Assembly (NCBI GenBank): GCA_033297075.1
Contig: MU858143.1
Coordinates: 1 to 64,000 of the forward strand
Source of the DNA: Rhypophila decipiens
Lineage: Eukaryota; Ascomycota; Sordariomycetes; Sordariales; Naviculisporaceae
Length of the DNA stretch: 64,000 nt
Direction: 5' to 3'
Made by a program: the position numbers and the translations under genes. Shown in pieces: positions 46,218-56,152 of this stretch. The notes beneath the pieces are model-generated. The model made no database searches and was not told the origin of the DNA. It was given only the letters and a program-made list of their open reading frames with translations. The stretch's first letter is position 1, and every line of letters starts with the position of its first letter.

Positions 46218-47804
46218 CGAAGAGTACGAAGAAGACTTATATCATAAACCGTCACCCAGATGGGCAGTAATGTGTTTTGGCGCGATGAGTCGCAACCTCG
46301 GTGGAGAGGCAGGCAGTTGCACGGTGTCGGTTTCTTTCAAGTCCAACTAGGCCACAGCCGAATGCATTGGATCTCTAATGATATAGCCGGCGCATTGCTG
46401 GACATTGTTGGACAAAGGAACTGGGACTGCCAGGCGAGATGAACGATTGGGAAACGGTTCAAAAAAAGGGGAGAAGAGAAAGAGGGGAACTAATCCATGC
46501 CGACCGCGTGAGAATAAATAGAGAATTGTAATTACCTAGTCATGTACATAGCCTTTTTTACCCAATAATAATTCTAGTTAAACGACTAGGAGGATCGACA
46601 GCTGTTTGCTCGACTGGTTCAGTATACGGTCGATAATGAATTGACGGGGTGACGAAGGCTTTCCATGTGTATGAAGAGAGACTAACCGGCGGTGGCAATG
46701 AAGTACAGTATAGCTTAGGGCTCCTGGGAGAAGGACTAGCCGAGTTTGGAAGTTGAGAATCTGGATCATGGTCAGATCTGACGTTTATTTTAGTTCTCTG
46801 GGGCCCGGCATTGCTTTCAGCCTCATCAGTGACTGAATGGGTGGGTGGGTGGGTGGATGGATGCCCGGTTGCCTTTTATCCACCACCACCACCACCACTC
46901 CCTTGGGTTCTTTTCAGATCGCTCCGTGGACCGCGGTCATCTTGCTCATTCGAAGGTTATCCGTACCCCAGCAGCCTGTATATGTATCAGTACGGCGCCG
47001 TTCATTGCCTTGCCGTGTAAGGCAATATAGCCGCATTGTGTCACGGTTGGGGGCCAAGTCAGGAGAACGGCCTGGACTGTGGTTTATCGTGAAGTACATA
47101 CGGATAGATGCGGTAATATCAAAAGGACTTGCTGCCTGACACCGTGCTGTCCGTATAGATGGCTGATGAACCAGAGCTGTTCCAGCTATTCATCCACGTA
47201 TTCGTGTAGGTTGGTGGTTATGTACCCATGGATGACAATGGATCAAGGAGCCAACTGTGTTTGGCCATACCAGTCTATGCGAGTCTATGCGAGCTGACAA
47301 CTGAGTGACAATTCAAGTAGCCGAGCTCGGTACATGCATCTTGCTCAGGAACAGCTGCGATCATGCAAATCCATGAAGGAAGAGTTGTATGTGAGGCCAG
47401 CAAGACCCCGAGCGGACGAAAGCCCCTCGCGCGAAGTGTGAAAGCTGAGAAAGCATCCTCGTCGCCGACCCGATGGAGCTTGATGCTTGTTATCCATAAA
47501 ACTTAGGTAAACCCATATCATGCATGTATATGCATACAGTACAGTATACATATAGTCGTTGAGCCCGCTCACTAGGAACAGTTTCGGCCCTACCGTGACG
47601 TGGAGCATAGGCCTGAACAAGGCCCCCGGGAACGGGTTGTATTGTACTGCAACACCATACCTACAAACTTGAATTACACTACACCGGACATCAGAACTGC
47701 GTACCTCTGTCGCATCTTCACTCCTCCAGCCAGCGCCTCTGAAAAGAAATGACCAGAGAAGAACCGAGAAACTAATTATTGTGTCTACCTAGCACTCACA
47801 CAGA
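46218..47804. other. Intergenic ERG5-rhodanese
   Basis: 1.6 kb without a supported gene. Includes a G-quadruplex motif (46839-46853), CCA triplets after it, and a short tandem duplication tctatgcgag at 47273-47292. Confidence 0.55.
46839..46853 (+). other. G-quadruplex motif
   Basis: GGGTGGGTGGGTGGG: four G3 runs with single-T loops, the most stable class of parallel G-quadruplex. It is about 620 bp after the ERG5 stop and could affect transcription ends or replication; no role is shown. Confidence 0.8.
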
Positions 47805-48692
47805 ATGGTCGTAAACTGCTCCATTGCGCGCCTTGTTGCGCAGAATCTGGGCCGCAATCGCAGGATTACCTCGCTTTCAGCCTCGACGTCTTGCCCGATC
47901 GCCGCCGCTCGTTGCCAACAGAAACAGATCTCTACGAATGTCCCGTCTTCACGTCGTCGGGTGTCAGCCATTTCCTCCGCCGCAAAAGTAAACGTCACAT
48001 CACCACAGCCGCCGGCCTCGATCCGGACAAGCCGACGGCCATACTCGCAAGACGCTCCAGCTGCTCACCCAGCAGAAGGTGAGAGCAAGATCTGGGATTT
48101 CGACCAAGTCAAGGGTCTAGCTTCAAGCGCGGGGGACAAGTCAAAGGTTATATTAGTTGGTATGTTAAAACCGTTCATTCACTGTCTGTTTAGGCCGCAT
48201 CACAGCTAGCTCAGCATCGCAACCCCATGCATGCACCTGTCTTCCCTCACGCTCCCTGACATTAGATACCCCCATGACCGCGAGGGTGCGTCAAGGTCCG
48301 CTGTAGCATTAACCGGTACAGGCGAAAAAGAAAAACATTGTGTCCCGTACTCCCCCCGCTTCATGTCTTGCACATCGAATGTTACTAACAAACTCGAGTA
48401 CCCAGACGCCCGCGAGCCACAAGAACTAGCCAACGAAGGAAAAATACCCGGGGCAATCAACATCCCCATCAAAAGCTCACCAGATAGCTTCTACATCACC
48501 GAGGACGAGTTCGAGGACCGATTTGGGTACCCCCGCCCCCCCAAAGATGCAGAAGTGGTCTTCTACTGCAAGGCGGGCGTGCGCAGTCGAGCTGCGGCCC
48601 AGCTCGCGCGGAGTGCCGGGTGGACCAACACGGGCGAGTATCCCGGCAGCTGGTTCGATTGGGTCGAAAAGGGGGGCAAGATACAGAGGTAG
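47805..48692 (+). CDS. Mitochondrial rhodanese-domain protein (Rdl2-like)
   Basis: Two exons, 47805-48159 and 48406-48692, 213 residues. Single-domain rhodaneses move sulfane sulfur from thiosulfate or persulfides to acceptors such as cyanide or glutathione. Seen: a long basic, serine-rich N-terminus (about 85 residues, few acids) that reads as a mitochondrial targeting sequence; then WDFDQVKGL, VILVDAREPQEL across the splice, GKIPGAINIPI, and the active-site loop VVFYCKAGVRSRAAA with catalytic Cys173; and the end WFDWVEKGGKIQR. The loop CKAGVR is the pattern of thiosulfate sulfurtransferases rather than phosphatases. The 246-nt intron has a TTACTAAC branch site 16-23 nt before the acceptor and is the longest coding-region intron I place. 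Confidence 0.92.
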
Positions 48693-49004
48693 ATTACAAA
48701 TCACAACTTGTGGATGGGTAACTGTGAATATTCAGGAAGAACCCAGGTCATAATTATGCTGGTTCAATACCATAAAAAAGAGTGAAATGATTGTTGTTGG
48801 TATAACATATATCCGATAAGAAGTGGCCACCGGGCTTTCAGTCAGCCATGAACAAATATAATTGAAAATCTCAGCTCTTCCACCACAACGCCCAACCATG
48901 GTACCAAGACAGCAGTGGTATAAACTATACCAGGTCCAATAAAACAGTCTCTCATCTGTCCAGCTCATGAAAGAAGCCATCCACCACCCCATCAGGCCAC
49001 TTCT
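48693..49004. other. Convergent 3' spacer
   Basis: 312 bp between the rhodanese and Yip1-family stop codons. Nothing distinctive. Confidence 0.6.
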
Positions 49005-50139
49005 TTACATGGAAAATAACATAGCAGGCTTCTCAGCATCCCCCGGCGGAGGCGCCGCCGCCGGTGGTGTCTTATCACCGCCGGCGGGGCTACCATGCGC
49101 AAAGAAGAGAACCTTGATGGCAATAGACAGGCCAAAATGAAGGCCTAGCACGACGAATAAGAGGATCTTGCTGGTCTGCTGATCCGTGGCACTCAGGACG
49201 GGGTACAAATTGCGGAGCAGGAAAAAGACCGAAAGCCCGAATCCAACGCCCACAAAGGTCCAGTTCAATATGGAGATGGGTGACCAGCTGATCAGCGCCA
49301 CTGGGATCCAGATCAGGTTCGCGTAGCCGTAGAGGGCCCAGCACTCGAGGAGGTTGGCGCTCTCGGATCCAAAGTACCGCAGGGCGAGATAGAGGATTAC
49401 CGGGATTACGAAGGTGTATCCGTATATGAGACCCGCGGCGCCTGGGATCGTGTGAGTTTCTTGTTGGTAAATGCTTTGGGCGGGATTGTGCACATGGGGC
49501 AAATAACATACCACTCAACAACTTGAAATCATACGCAAAGTCACCACTCCCAGCAACAGCCCTGTAGTTGTCGATCGTGCCGCCCAAGAACAGGATCATC
49601 ACCACCGTTGTGGCGATCCAGAACGGGCCGTACAAATCCGGGTTCCCCTCGAGAACATCCAAAAAGTTGGCCCGGGGATACAACGCCGCCCAACAACGCG
49701 ATAGCACGCTTGTGGTGTCGACGTCAAAGAACTGCGCGTAGTAGGATATCGTCCAGAGAAAGCGCTTCCCGCCGGTGTTGGGGCCAGTGCCGCCTGTTGT
49801 CACAGGCAGTGGGAGACCACTTGTTGCGCCGGAGGAAGCACCGCCTTTTCGGGGATTGCTATCGAAGTTGGAGTTGTGGAATTCGAGGTCTTCTTGGAGA
49901 TCGGTGTGGCCTAGGTCGCCCTGTTTGACTTGGAGGTCAGCAAATGTATCAGTGGCTTCGCCTGGTTTGTTGAGCCGGCTGGCAGGTGAATGGACTTGGA
50001 TCAGGGCCCAAGAAGCCGACGCTGGGTAGGCCGCAGAATCTGTAACTCGGGAAAATGAAGGGCAAGACAAGACATCAGGCAGGTGATTGCTCACCTCATC
50101 GTCCACGTCGACGACGGCATCGTAGCCGGATCTTGACAT
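49005..50139 (-). CDS. Yip1-family Golgi membrane protein (YIPF1/2, Yip5-like)
   Basis: Three exons: 50095-50139, 49512-49920 and 49005-49441, 296 residues. Yip1-domain proteins are five-span membrane proteins of ER-Golgi vesicles that bind Rab GTPases. Seen: MSRSGYDAVVDVDDE joined to GDLGHTDLQEDLEFHNSNF, a conserved acidic cytosolic N-terminus; YYAQFFDVDTTSVL, then DLYGPFWIATTVVMILFL (span 1), and LLSGAAGLIYGYTFVIP (span 2, across the splice), followed by three more hydrophobic segments and an alanine/proline-rich tail. The first intron (49921-50094, 174 nt, GCTGAC branch) is open in one frame and could be mistaken for coding sequence; splicing it out joins the conserved blocks. The upstream region carries two MITE-like inverted repeats. 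Confidence 0.9.
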
Positions 50140-50366
50140 ATTGATAGGTATGTGCGTTCGGCTATGCGACGGCTTGAATGCGCCTCCCTAGCTCGTGGAT
50201 GGGCTGCTGGATATTCAGATAAACGAGCCAGACTACGGCTGAATTTGGGTTGTGGTCAATTTCTGTCACTTCTGTCACGTATTATATGGTATCTTTTTCT
50301 CGCGAAGCTCGTGGACAGCTCAGGACAGCTATGCATCCAGAATGGGTTGCGTGACGTGACCCTGCC

Positions 50367-50578
50367 CATGTACCGCATACTCTCGATGCAATGGAATTTG
50401 GGCCAAACCCTTTTAGGAAGGTCTTGGCAGTGATAGAGCCAGTAGGAGAAGCGCATTAGGCCCGCTTTCAGCGGTACTTGCAAGCTGACGTAAAATAAGT
50501 GGTATAATATGTACTAAAATTTCCTAAATGGGTTTGGCCCATATTCTATTGCATCGAGAGTATGCGGTAGTGTACATG
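50367..50578. mobile_element. MITE-like inverted-repeat element A
   Basis: Left arm 50367-50419 and right arm 50521-50578 are reverse complements: 44 of 47 positions match in the core that starts ccgcatactctcg, plus an outer catgta with a 5-nt gap. Total 212 bp with an internal 100 bp and no reading frame. Long arms, small size and no coding capacity fit a miniature inverted-repeat transposable element. No clear target-site duplication is seen. The right arm ends about 230 bp upstream of the Yip1-family start codon. Confidence 0.6.
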
Positions 50579-50698
50579 CATTTCTTGGCAAAACAGGCAT
50601 TCCCGTTATAGAAATCACGTGCAGGAACTCATTATGTAACCCCTGGGAGAAAAGTGACAAAAACGATACTAGTATTACCGCTAACACCTAGGCTGATA

Positions 50699-50873
50699 CC
50701 GTATCTACTCAGAATAGAGACAATCGTGCTAGAGCCAAGTAGGCCTAGTTGCCGCGAGGAATTGCAGGCTACGAACCGAGTAGGCCCACCTTTCCCGTCC
50801 GCTTGACCTCGTTCGGTCAGTAGCTAAGCTTACTTGGCTCTAGGACTATTCTCTCCATTCTGAGTAGATACGG
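50699..50873. mobile_element. MITE-like inverted-repeat element B
   Basis: Left arm 50699-50743 and right arm 50829-50873 are reverse complements at 40 of 45 positions, beginning ccgtatctactcagaat. Total 175 bp, no coding capacity. The arms are unrelated to those of the neighbouring element A. No clear target-site duplication is seen. It lies about 130 bp beyond the RRN7 stop. Confidence 0.6.
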
Positions 50874-51003
50874 CAGTTGATGAAGTGATTATTTGACAGC
50901 TAATTTACAATGGTGATCAGAGCAATGGTGCCCTTGGCAGTATCGCGCTCTCCAGCAGTCCCTGCTTCATTCGGCAACCATGAACGGATTCTCAAGCCTT
51001 CTT

Positions 51004-53101
51004 CTAGGCCTCCGCATCCTTCTCCATGAGAATCGTCTCAAGCTCGTAAACCACGTCGACGAGGTAGCGAAATCCGAGACCCGACATCTCTGCCACCACC
51101 TGATAGAATCGCTTTGTTACACCTTTAGCCTGCTTCGGGCTTCTTAGCGGTTGGTATAACGACCCTATTCGTAAGACATCGTCCCCATCGCGCGGCTCAA
51201 CCACCGTCATGGCACTATGGACTAGTTTCATGCGAGTCTTGATTTGCTCTTCTTGCTCTTCTGCCAGATCTTGATACGAGCGCTCTTTCACTACCGGGTT
51301 CGGCTTTCTCGACGGTTCCACTGGGGATAGATCCTCCATGACCACGCGACCATGCTCGACTATAGACAGCGGTTAGTTCTAAGAAGGATATAAAGGAATG
51401 AGACGGGAACCAGAAACACTTACTCTGAAGGTTCTTGTGAGCCCTTTGGTGCTTGGAAGCCCTTTCGTTCTTGTACCACGTCATGTAATCGGCTATAGCA
51501 TCCTTGCTCATCGTCCAAATTTTTAGAGCGTTCGGTTTTTCATAGGCCAGTCGGTCCGGTGGTCCCAAGCCAGTATCCTTCGGCGGCCGGAATGTTCGTT
51601 CCCAAGTGGCCCAGTCCATCTTGAGCGTTAGAGGATCGTTCTCGTCAACAGGGAATCGTTCAATCTTGTCGAGCGGGTGTACATATTTAACCGCTATGAC
51701 CATCGCTGCTACAAGTAGCGCCTCAGGGAGTTGAATCAGGCTCTGTGGTTTGTTGAACAATCTGGACAGCGTGCTGGCATCCCGACCTCTCTCTGTGGGA
51801 AAAGTGAACCCCAAGTCGGCTCTCTTACATATGTCTTGTGTTGCCATATACACAGCGGCTGGGTACGCAATTATAGTCAGTTCTGGTTCCTCGATACAAT
51901 CAGGAAGGGCGAGAAGGGACATACGTGTTAGTGCCAGCTCCTCGATGTATCGAAGCAGGCGTCGAGCGATGGGCATTTCGGGAAATACCATGCCGTAGTT
52001 CTTCTGATATCCCAACATCAAAGCCATGACGTTGAAGTATAACTCAGCGCCTTTGAAAGTGGCAGCAGGTGTGTATAGTAACGCACGATAGGCCCAGGGA
52101 GGCAACAAATCCCGGATACCGCGGGGTATCAGGTCGACCTGGATAGGGAGACGTTAGCAAACCAATCCAGACAATCTCCACACGCTCCGACAATACACTC
52201 AGAGAACTTACCGCCCCAAGATAGGGAAGCTGATCATTCTTGGCCCATTGAAAAATGTCCCCTATCCGAATGGGCTCCTCTCGGAGCACACAGCCAAGAT
52301 ACAAGATAGCCAATGTGTCCGACACCACCGGGAGAGCATCTCTGTCTGACCAGTCCCAGCCTTTACCCCATCTCCTAAGATTTATTTTATATCTTGTATC
52401 GTCAGCTTCAACTTCCTCCTCATCGGTCGTACATGCCGAGTCAGTATCCGTCTGCGACGAGAAACTCTCATCCCTTGCCTCGTTCTCGTCCTCGTTCTCG
52501 TCCTCGTTCTCGTCTTCGTCCGAGTCCTGGTCCTCGTCCGAGTCCTCATCCTCATCCGAGCTCGAGCTGTCATCTAGGTCTTGTCTGGGCATCCAAGGAA
52601 GCTTGGAAACCCTCAGCTCCCACAGCCTTTTACAGACCTCTTCGAGCTGCGGGTCCACGTCTTGTGTCTCAATCAGCCACAAGACCTGCCTGCGCAGGAT
52701 TATCTGCAGGCAGAGCAGATACAAGACCCCGGCTTCCTTGCTCGTGGGGATCAGGTCAACGTTCATGCTGTCCTCTTTCCCAGCGACCGCTCTCCGTCCC
52801 TGACTGCCAAACTGGTCGTCCAAGTCGCCGTCAGGACGATCATTAGCCTGGTCCCAAAGTCAGCTCAACTCATTCACTCATCGTGACTTTTATTCAGATT
52901 ATGAAAGATATTTATCAAGGTGAGCCCGCAAAGAAATGTTGCAAGGACGGGTGGTCATAACGGGACTGGAGGGTAAAACAAACCCACCTCATCTTGGTGA
53001 CCATTCTCGCAGACCTTCGTGTCTGCGTCGAGTTCCCACTGATCCGCGCCGCATGAACATCTATCTTCCGCGAGACGGGGGTATTCTTGGGGGGTCTCCA
53101 T
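51004..53101 (-). CDS. RRN7: RNA polymerase I initiation factor Rrn7
   Basis: Four exons: 52988-53101, 52212-52847, 51424-52138 and 51004-51359, 606 residues. Rrn7 (human TAF1B) is the TFIIB-like subunit of the Pol I core factor that recruits the enzyme to rDNA promoters. Seen: an N-terminal zinc ribbon CSCGADQWELD...VCENGH (Cys15, Cys17, Cys31, His35); IILRRQVLWLIETQD; an unusually long acidic insert of S, D, E and N (about residues 120-160); then DIFQWAKNDQLPYLGAVDLIP and NYGMVFPEMPIARRLLRYIEELAL, the Rrn7 cyclin-like core; and LLVAAMVIAVKYVHPLDKIERFP. Exon 1 had to be found by the zinc ribbon and reads METPQEYPRLAEDRC from 53101. All introns (140, 73, 64 nt) keep frame. Upstream is a triple CCGATAAG repeat. 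Confidence 0.9.
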
Positions 53102-53444
53102 TTGTTTTGGTTGTTACTGAATTGGATTGTTGAATTGTGTGATGAGAGAAGGGTCCGAAGGAAACAGCCTTGTTTTGAGTTTTCGGACTGGAGGCCGGAG
53201 GTAAGGTGGCTTTCACGGTCGTCGCCGTCGCGTCGGTACACTGCAAAGTGCTGTCTCGATCCGGATGTGTAAAATTGCGTAACCTAGAGTTCGGGCTGCG
53301 AAGCGGGGTTTCTGTTTAAGGTTCGGTGTGCTCTTTGTCGTGGCGAAACCGCTTAAGAGCATGACACTGGATTGCGAGTGTGACGTTAGTCACTTTATAT
53401 ACGCCTGCGAACCGTGGGGCATGAGCACTGTAATAGCGGGGTAA

Positions 53445-53468
53445 CCGATAAGCCGATAAGCCGATAAG
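53445..53468. promoter_or_regulatory. CCGATAAG x3 tandem repeat
   Basis: Three perfect 8-bp units 344-367 bp upstream of the RRN7 start. Each contains CGATAA, which fits the HGATAR site of fungal GATA factors such as AreA/Nit2. A regulatory role is inference. Confidence 0.5.
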
Positions 53469-53562
53469 CCTGCTAGCGGCTTGGCGTTATAGCTGTCGCC
53501 AGCGTGCAACAATGCCCTTGGCGACAGGACAGGACACAGCGAAACAAAGCGGTCGAGTATTT

Positions 53563-53580
53563 CCCCCCCCCCCCCCCCCC
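53563..53580. repeat. 18-bp C homopolymer
   Basis: Longest homopolymer in the window, intergenic; the exact length is open to sequencing error. Confidence 0.9.
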
Positions 53581-54162
53581 GGAAAAACCAATGACATTTG
53601 TGTCCTTATGTTTCTATTTCCCAAGGAAATAAGGTCTGCAGCTTAGACTGATGGCTATGATGTTTGTACCAGGCCTACATTCTTGGTTTCCATCAAAACG
53701 AACGCCTTGCGTTGAGTCGGCAAATCAACGCCAATGTGGGTGTGGCAGTAATGTATAAAAATAAAGAAAAACCAGAAAGCGAAATCACAGAACCGTGGAT
53801 CGGCACAACCAAAGTATTTTTTCTGTTTCAATATTCGTCAATCTACCCGACATATCCGTAACCACGCCATGAGTGCCTGTTTTCCTTGTCCCCCGAACAG
53901 AGAGTGATACCAGATCGTGATGGAATCGATGACTTGCGTTAGAGACCAAAGAGAGAAACATCAAGGACGCCCGCTCGGTGCGAACGAGTCGGGGACGTCA
54001 CGTCCTAAGTAGCGAAACATAGTCCAGATATAATCATTAGCCGTGACCATGGGGTTACCCAGACACAGGCACACCCGAAAACCCGGTGACAGCCGTTTGC
54101 AGGCTCCCATCGTGGTAAAAGCGTTGGCGTCTCTCTATAATGTACCCAACCGAGGAAGGTAT

Positions 54163-54990
54163 CTATTTGGGGGCCTCCTTGGCGTCGATAGCCGCCTCCT
54201 CACCCATAGCGGTCTGGACGGTGACATCTGGGAGAAACCGGTCAGCAAACAAGATGTGGTAGAAATTGCAACAATCGACACTCACTGGTCTCCTTCTCCT
54301 CAGTTCTGAAGAGCTTGATGATCTTGTCACCAACTTCACCATCGGGCATGCGGACGTCGTTCTTCTCCTTGCCCTCGTCATCAATGAGGTTCAGGAAACC
54401 GTCATCAATGTCAATCTAGTTGTGTGTTAGTTACTCTTCTCTGCTGGAGCCCTCACATATAACCAAGGTTAACTTCTTACCAGTTGGTATTCATTGCGCT
54501 TCACAACAGGAACGTCCATGTTGTGGGTGGAGGGGCAAAGGTCTTCGAGCTTCTTGCCAGTGAAGATATCAATGGCGACCAAGTGAACCTTGGCGTGACC
54601 GTGCTTGCCGGTCTTGGAGGTCGACATGTCGACAATCTTGCAAGGGCGGCCCTTGATAACAACGTGACCGTTCTTTCGCAGGGCAGAGCACTGCATGGGG
54701 AAGGTGGTCGAGGCGCCAGCATCGGCCGACTCGAAGGTGTGATCATGCTGGATAGAGATGTCTAGTTAGCAAGAATAGCAATTGAAGAGATGCGAGATGC
54801 GGTATGGGAAGCTGGGGTGGAGCGACATCGTGGCTGCCGTTCGCCTCTTCCAGCGAAAACATGTGCGCATGGTGATGGTGTCGTGGGCTTTTCGCAATGC
54901 GGGGTGGGTGATTTTCGCCCCAGCGCACAACAACCGAAAAGGAAGCAAGGAGCTCTGTCAGAGAGATTGGGAACTTACATCGTCCGCCAT
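54163..54990 (-). CDS. TIF51A: Translation factor eIF5A
   Basis: Four exons: 54979-54990, 54481-54747, 54286-54415 and 54163-54227, 157 residues, the normal length. eIF5A carries hypusine and helps ribosomes pass polyproline and terminate. Seen: [40 protein letters not shown], the invariant hypusine loop [12 protein letters not shown] with the modified lysine at position 52, then the C-terminal OB fold with [14 protein letters not shown] and DKIIKLF. The first exon codes only for MADD and is followed by a 231-nt intron; the other introns are 58-65 nt. I place the acceptors so that the frame runs through [15 protein letters not shown]. It is one of the most secure genes here. Confidence 0.97.
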
Positions 54991-56152
54991 TTTGAAGGAT
55001 TGGGGTGCTAAGGCTGTCACGCGAAAGAAGGAAGGTCTTGTTGGATACGCCCAGCAAAGTTGTCGATATGCACACCAAAAAGGAGAAGAATGTGGAAGAG
55101 GACTGGAAGAAATGGATTCCGTTTTGAAGGGCGGAGGGAAAGGAAAAAAAGCAGTCGCTACCCCCGCCACAACCTAAAGTTAGCCCCTCATTGCTCTAAA
55201 GCGTCTCGAGGTCTTGCTCCACTCATTTACCCTTTCTCATTTTTCGGTCGTGACCTTTTGCTTTGCCCCACCGCAGCCCAAGCCAACGTTGGCTTTTACG
55301 ATCACCCCGCAATTCGTTACAACACAACTGGTCCCGTTGTGGGATGAAATCAGTTGCATACCATTGTAGGTGATGATGACCCGTAAGATTACTCAGTCAG
55401 AATTGTAGTATATGTTACTCAAGCTAAAAAATCAGCAAGTTTTCTGTTTTCACCCGCAAGTGCTTCATCAATCGTCCACCAGACGCGAGACTTTGCACAT
55501 TTTATACACCACGGCTCCCACCCCTGCTGCGTGTCACAAACCCCTTACCTGAGGTTACCCCATCTGCTCCTCTCGATACTGGCATGACTGTGGCAATTTA
55601 GGTTCAGGCGGGAATCGGTATGATCACTTCGCAAAAGAGTGTTGTTTTCTAGGCGATTAGCTTCTTCTTCTTCTCCAAGTTAAAATTACTAATGGTAGTT
55701 GGGTGCTTTCACAACTTGCGTCCGGTCTCATTGCTTGGCCTGGTACATGGTAGTGTTTCTGTAACAAAACCGTGGCGTAATATTCCGTAATGCGTATTCA
55801 AACCCCAACCCGGAATTACTCCCGTCAGGGCATGACCCATTTCAGTATGGCCAACTTCCCTTTCGCCCCGCATTTGGCAACTCGCCAATCAGAAGTGAGA
55901 CCTTGAAATCTCAGCCTTGCAGCTACAAACATCGGGAATCCAACATTTAAGGCCGAGGGTCAAGCTCTCAATTATTGCATGGAATTCATTGGTACAGTAG
56001 CTTTGTATAATCGTGTCAATACTTTAGACTTGCCTTTTGAAACCAAATTCGGTACCGTCGGTTTTCTGGCCCACTTCCACCAGACGCTTCAGCTGCAGTT
56101 CAGCTCCAGCATGCACGCATTCTCTCCTTCGCGGTGACCTTGCTGATCCACC
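54991..56152. other. Intergenic eIF5A-VPS52
   Basis: 1.16 kb shared divergent upstream region. No gene, strong repeat or RNA is seen. Confidence 0.6.

Larger units (their letters stand above)
50140..51003. other. Intergenic with two long inverted repeats
   Basis: Spacer between the Yip1-family start and the RRN7 stop. Almost half is taken by two separate inverted-repeat elements (50367-50578 and 50699-50873). Confidence 0.7.
53102..54162. other. Intergenic RRN7 promoter / eIF5A 3' flank
   Basis: 1.06 kb. Holds the CCGATAAG triple repeat (53445-53468) and an 18-C run (53563-53580). No gene is supported. Confidence 0.6.

Noticed and set aside
49921..50094. Reading the first intron of the Yip1-family gene as coding
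   Set aside because: The frame stays open only by chance; splicing at GTGAGC with a GCTGAC branch and CAG acceptor joins the two conserved blocks exactly.
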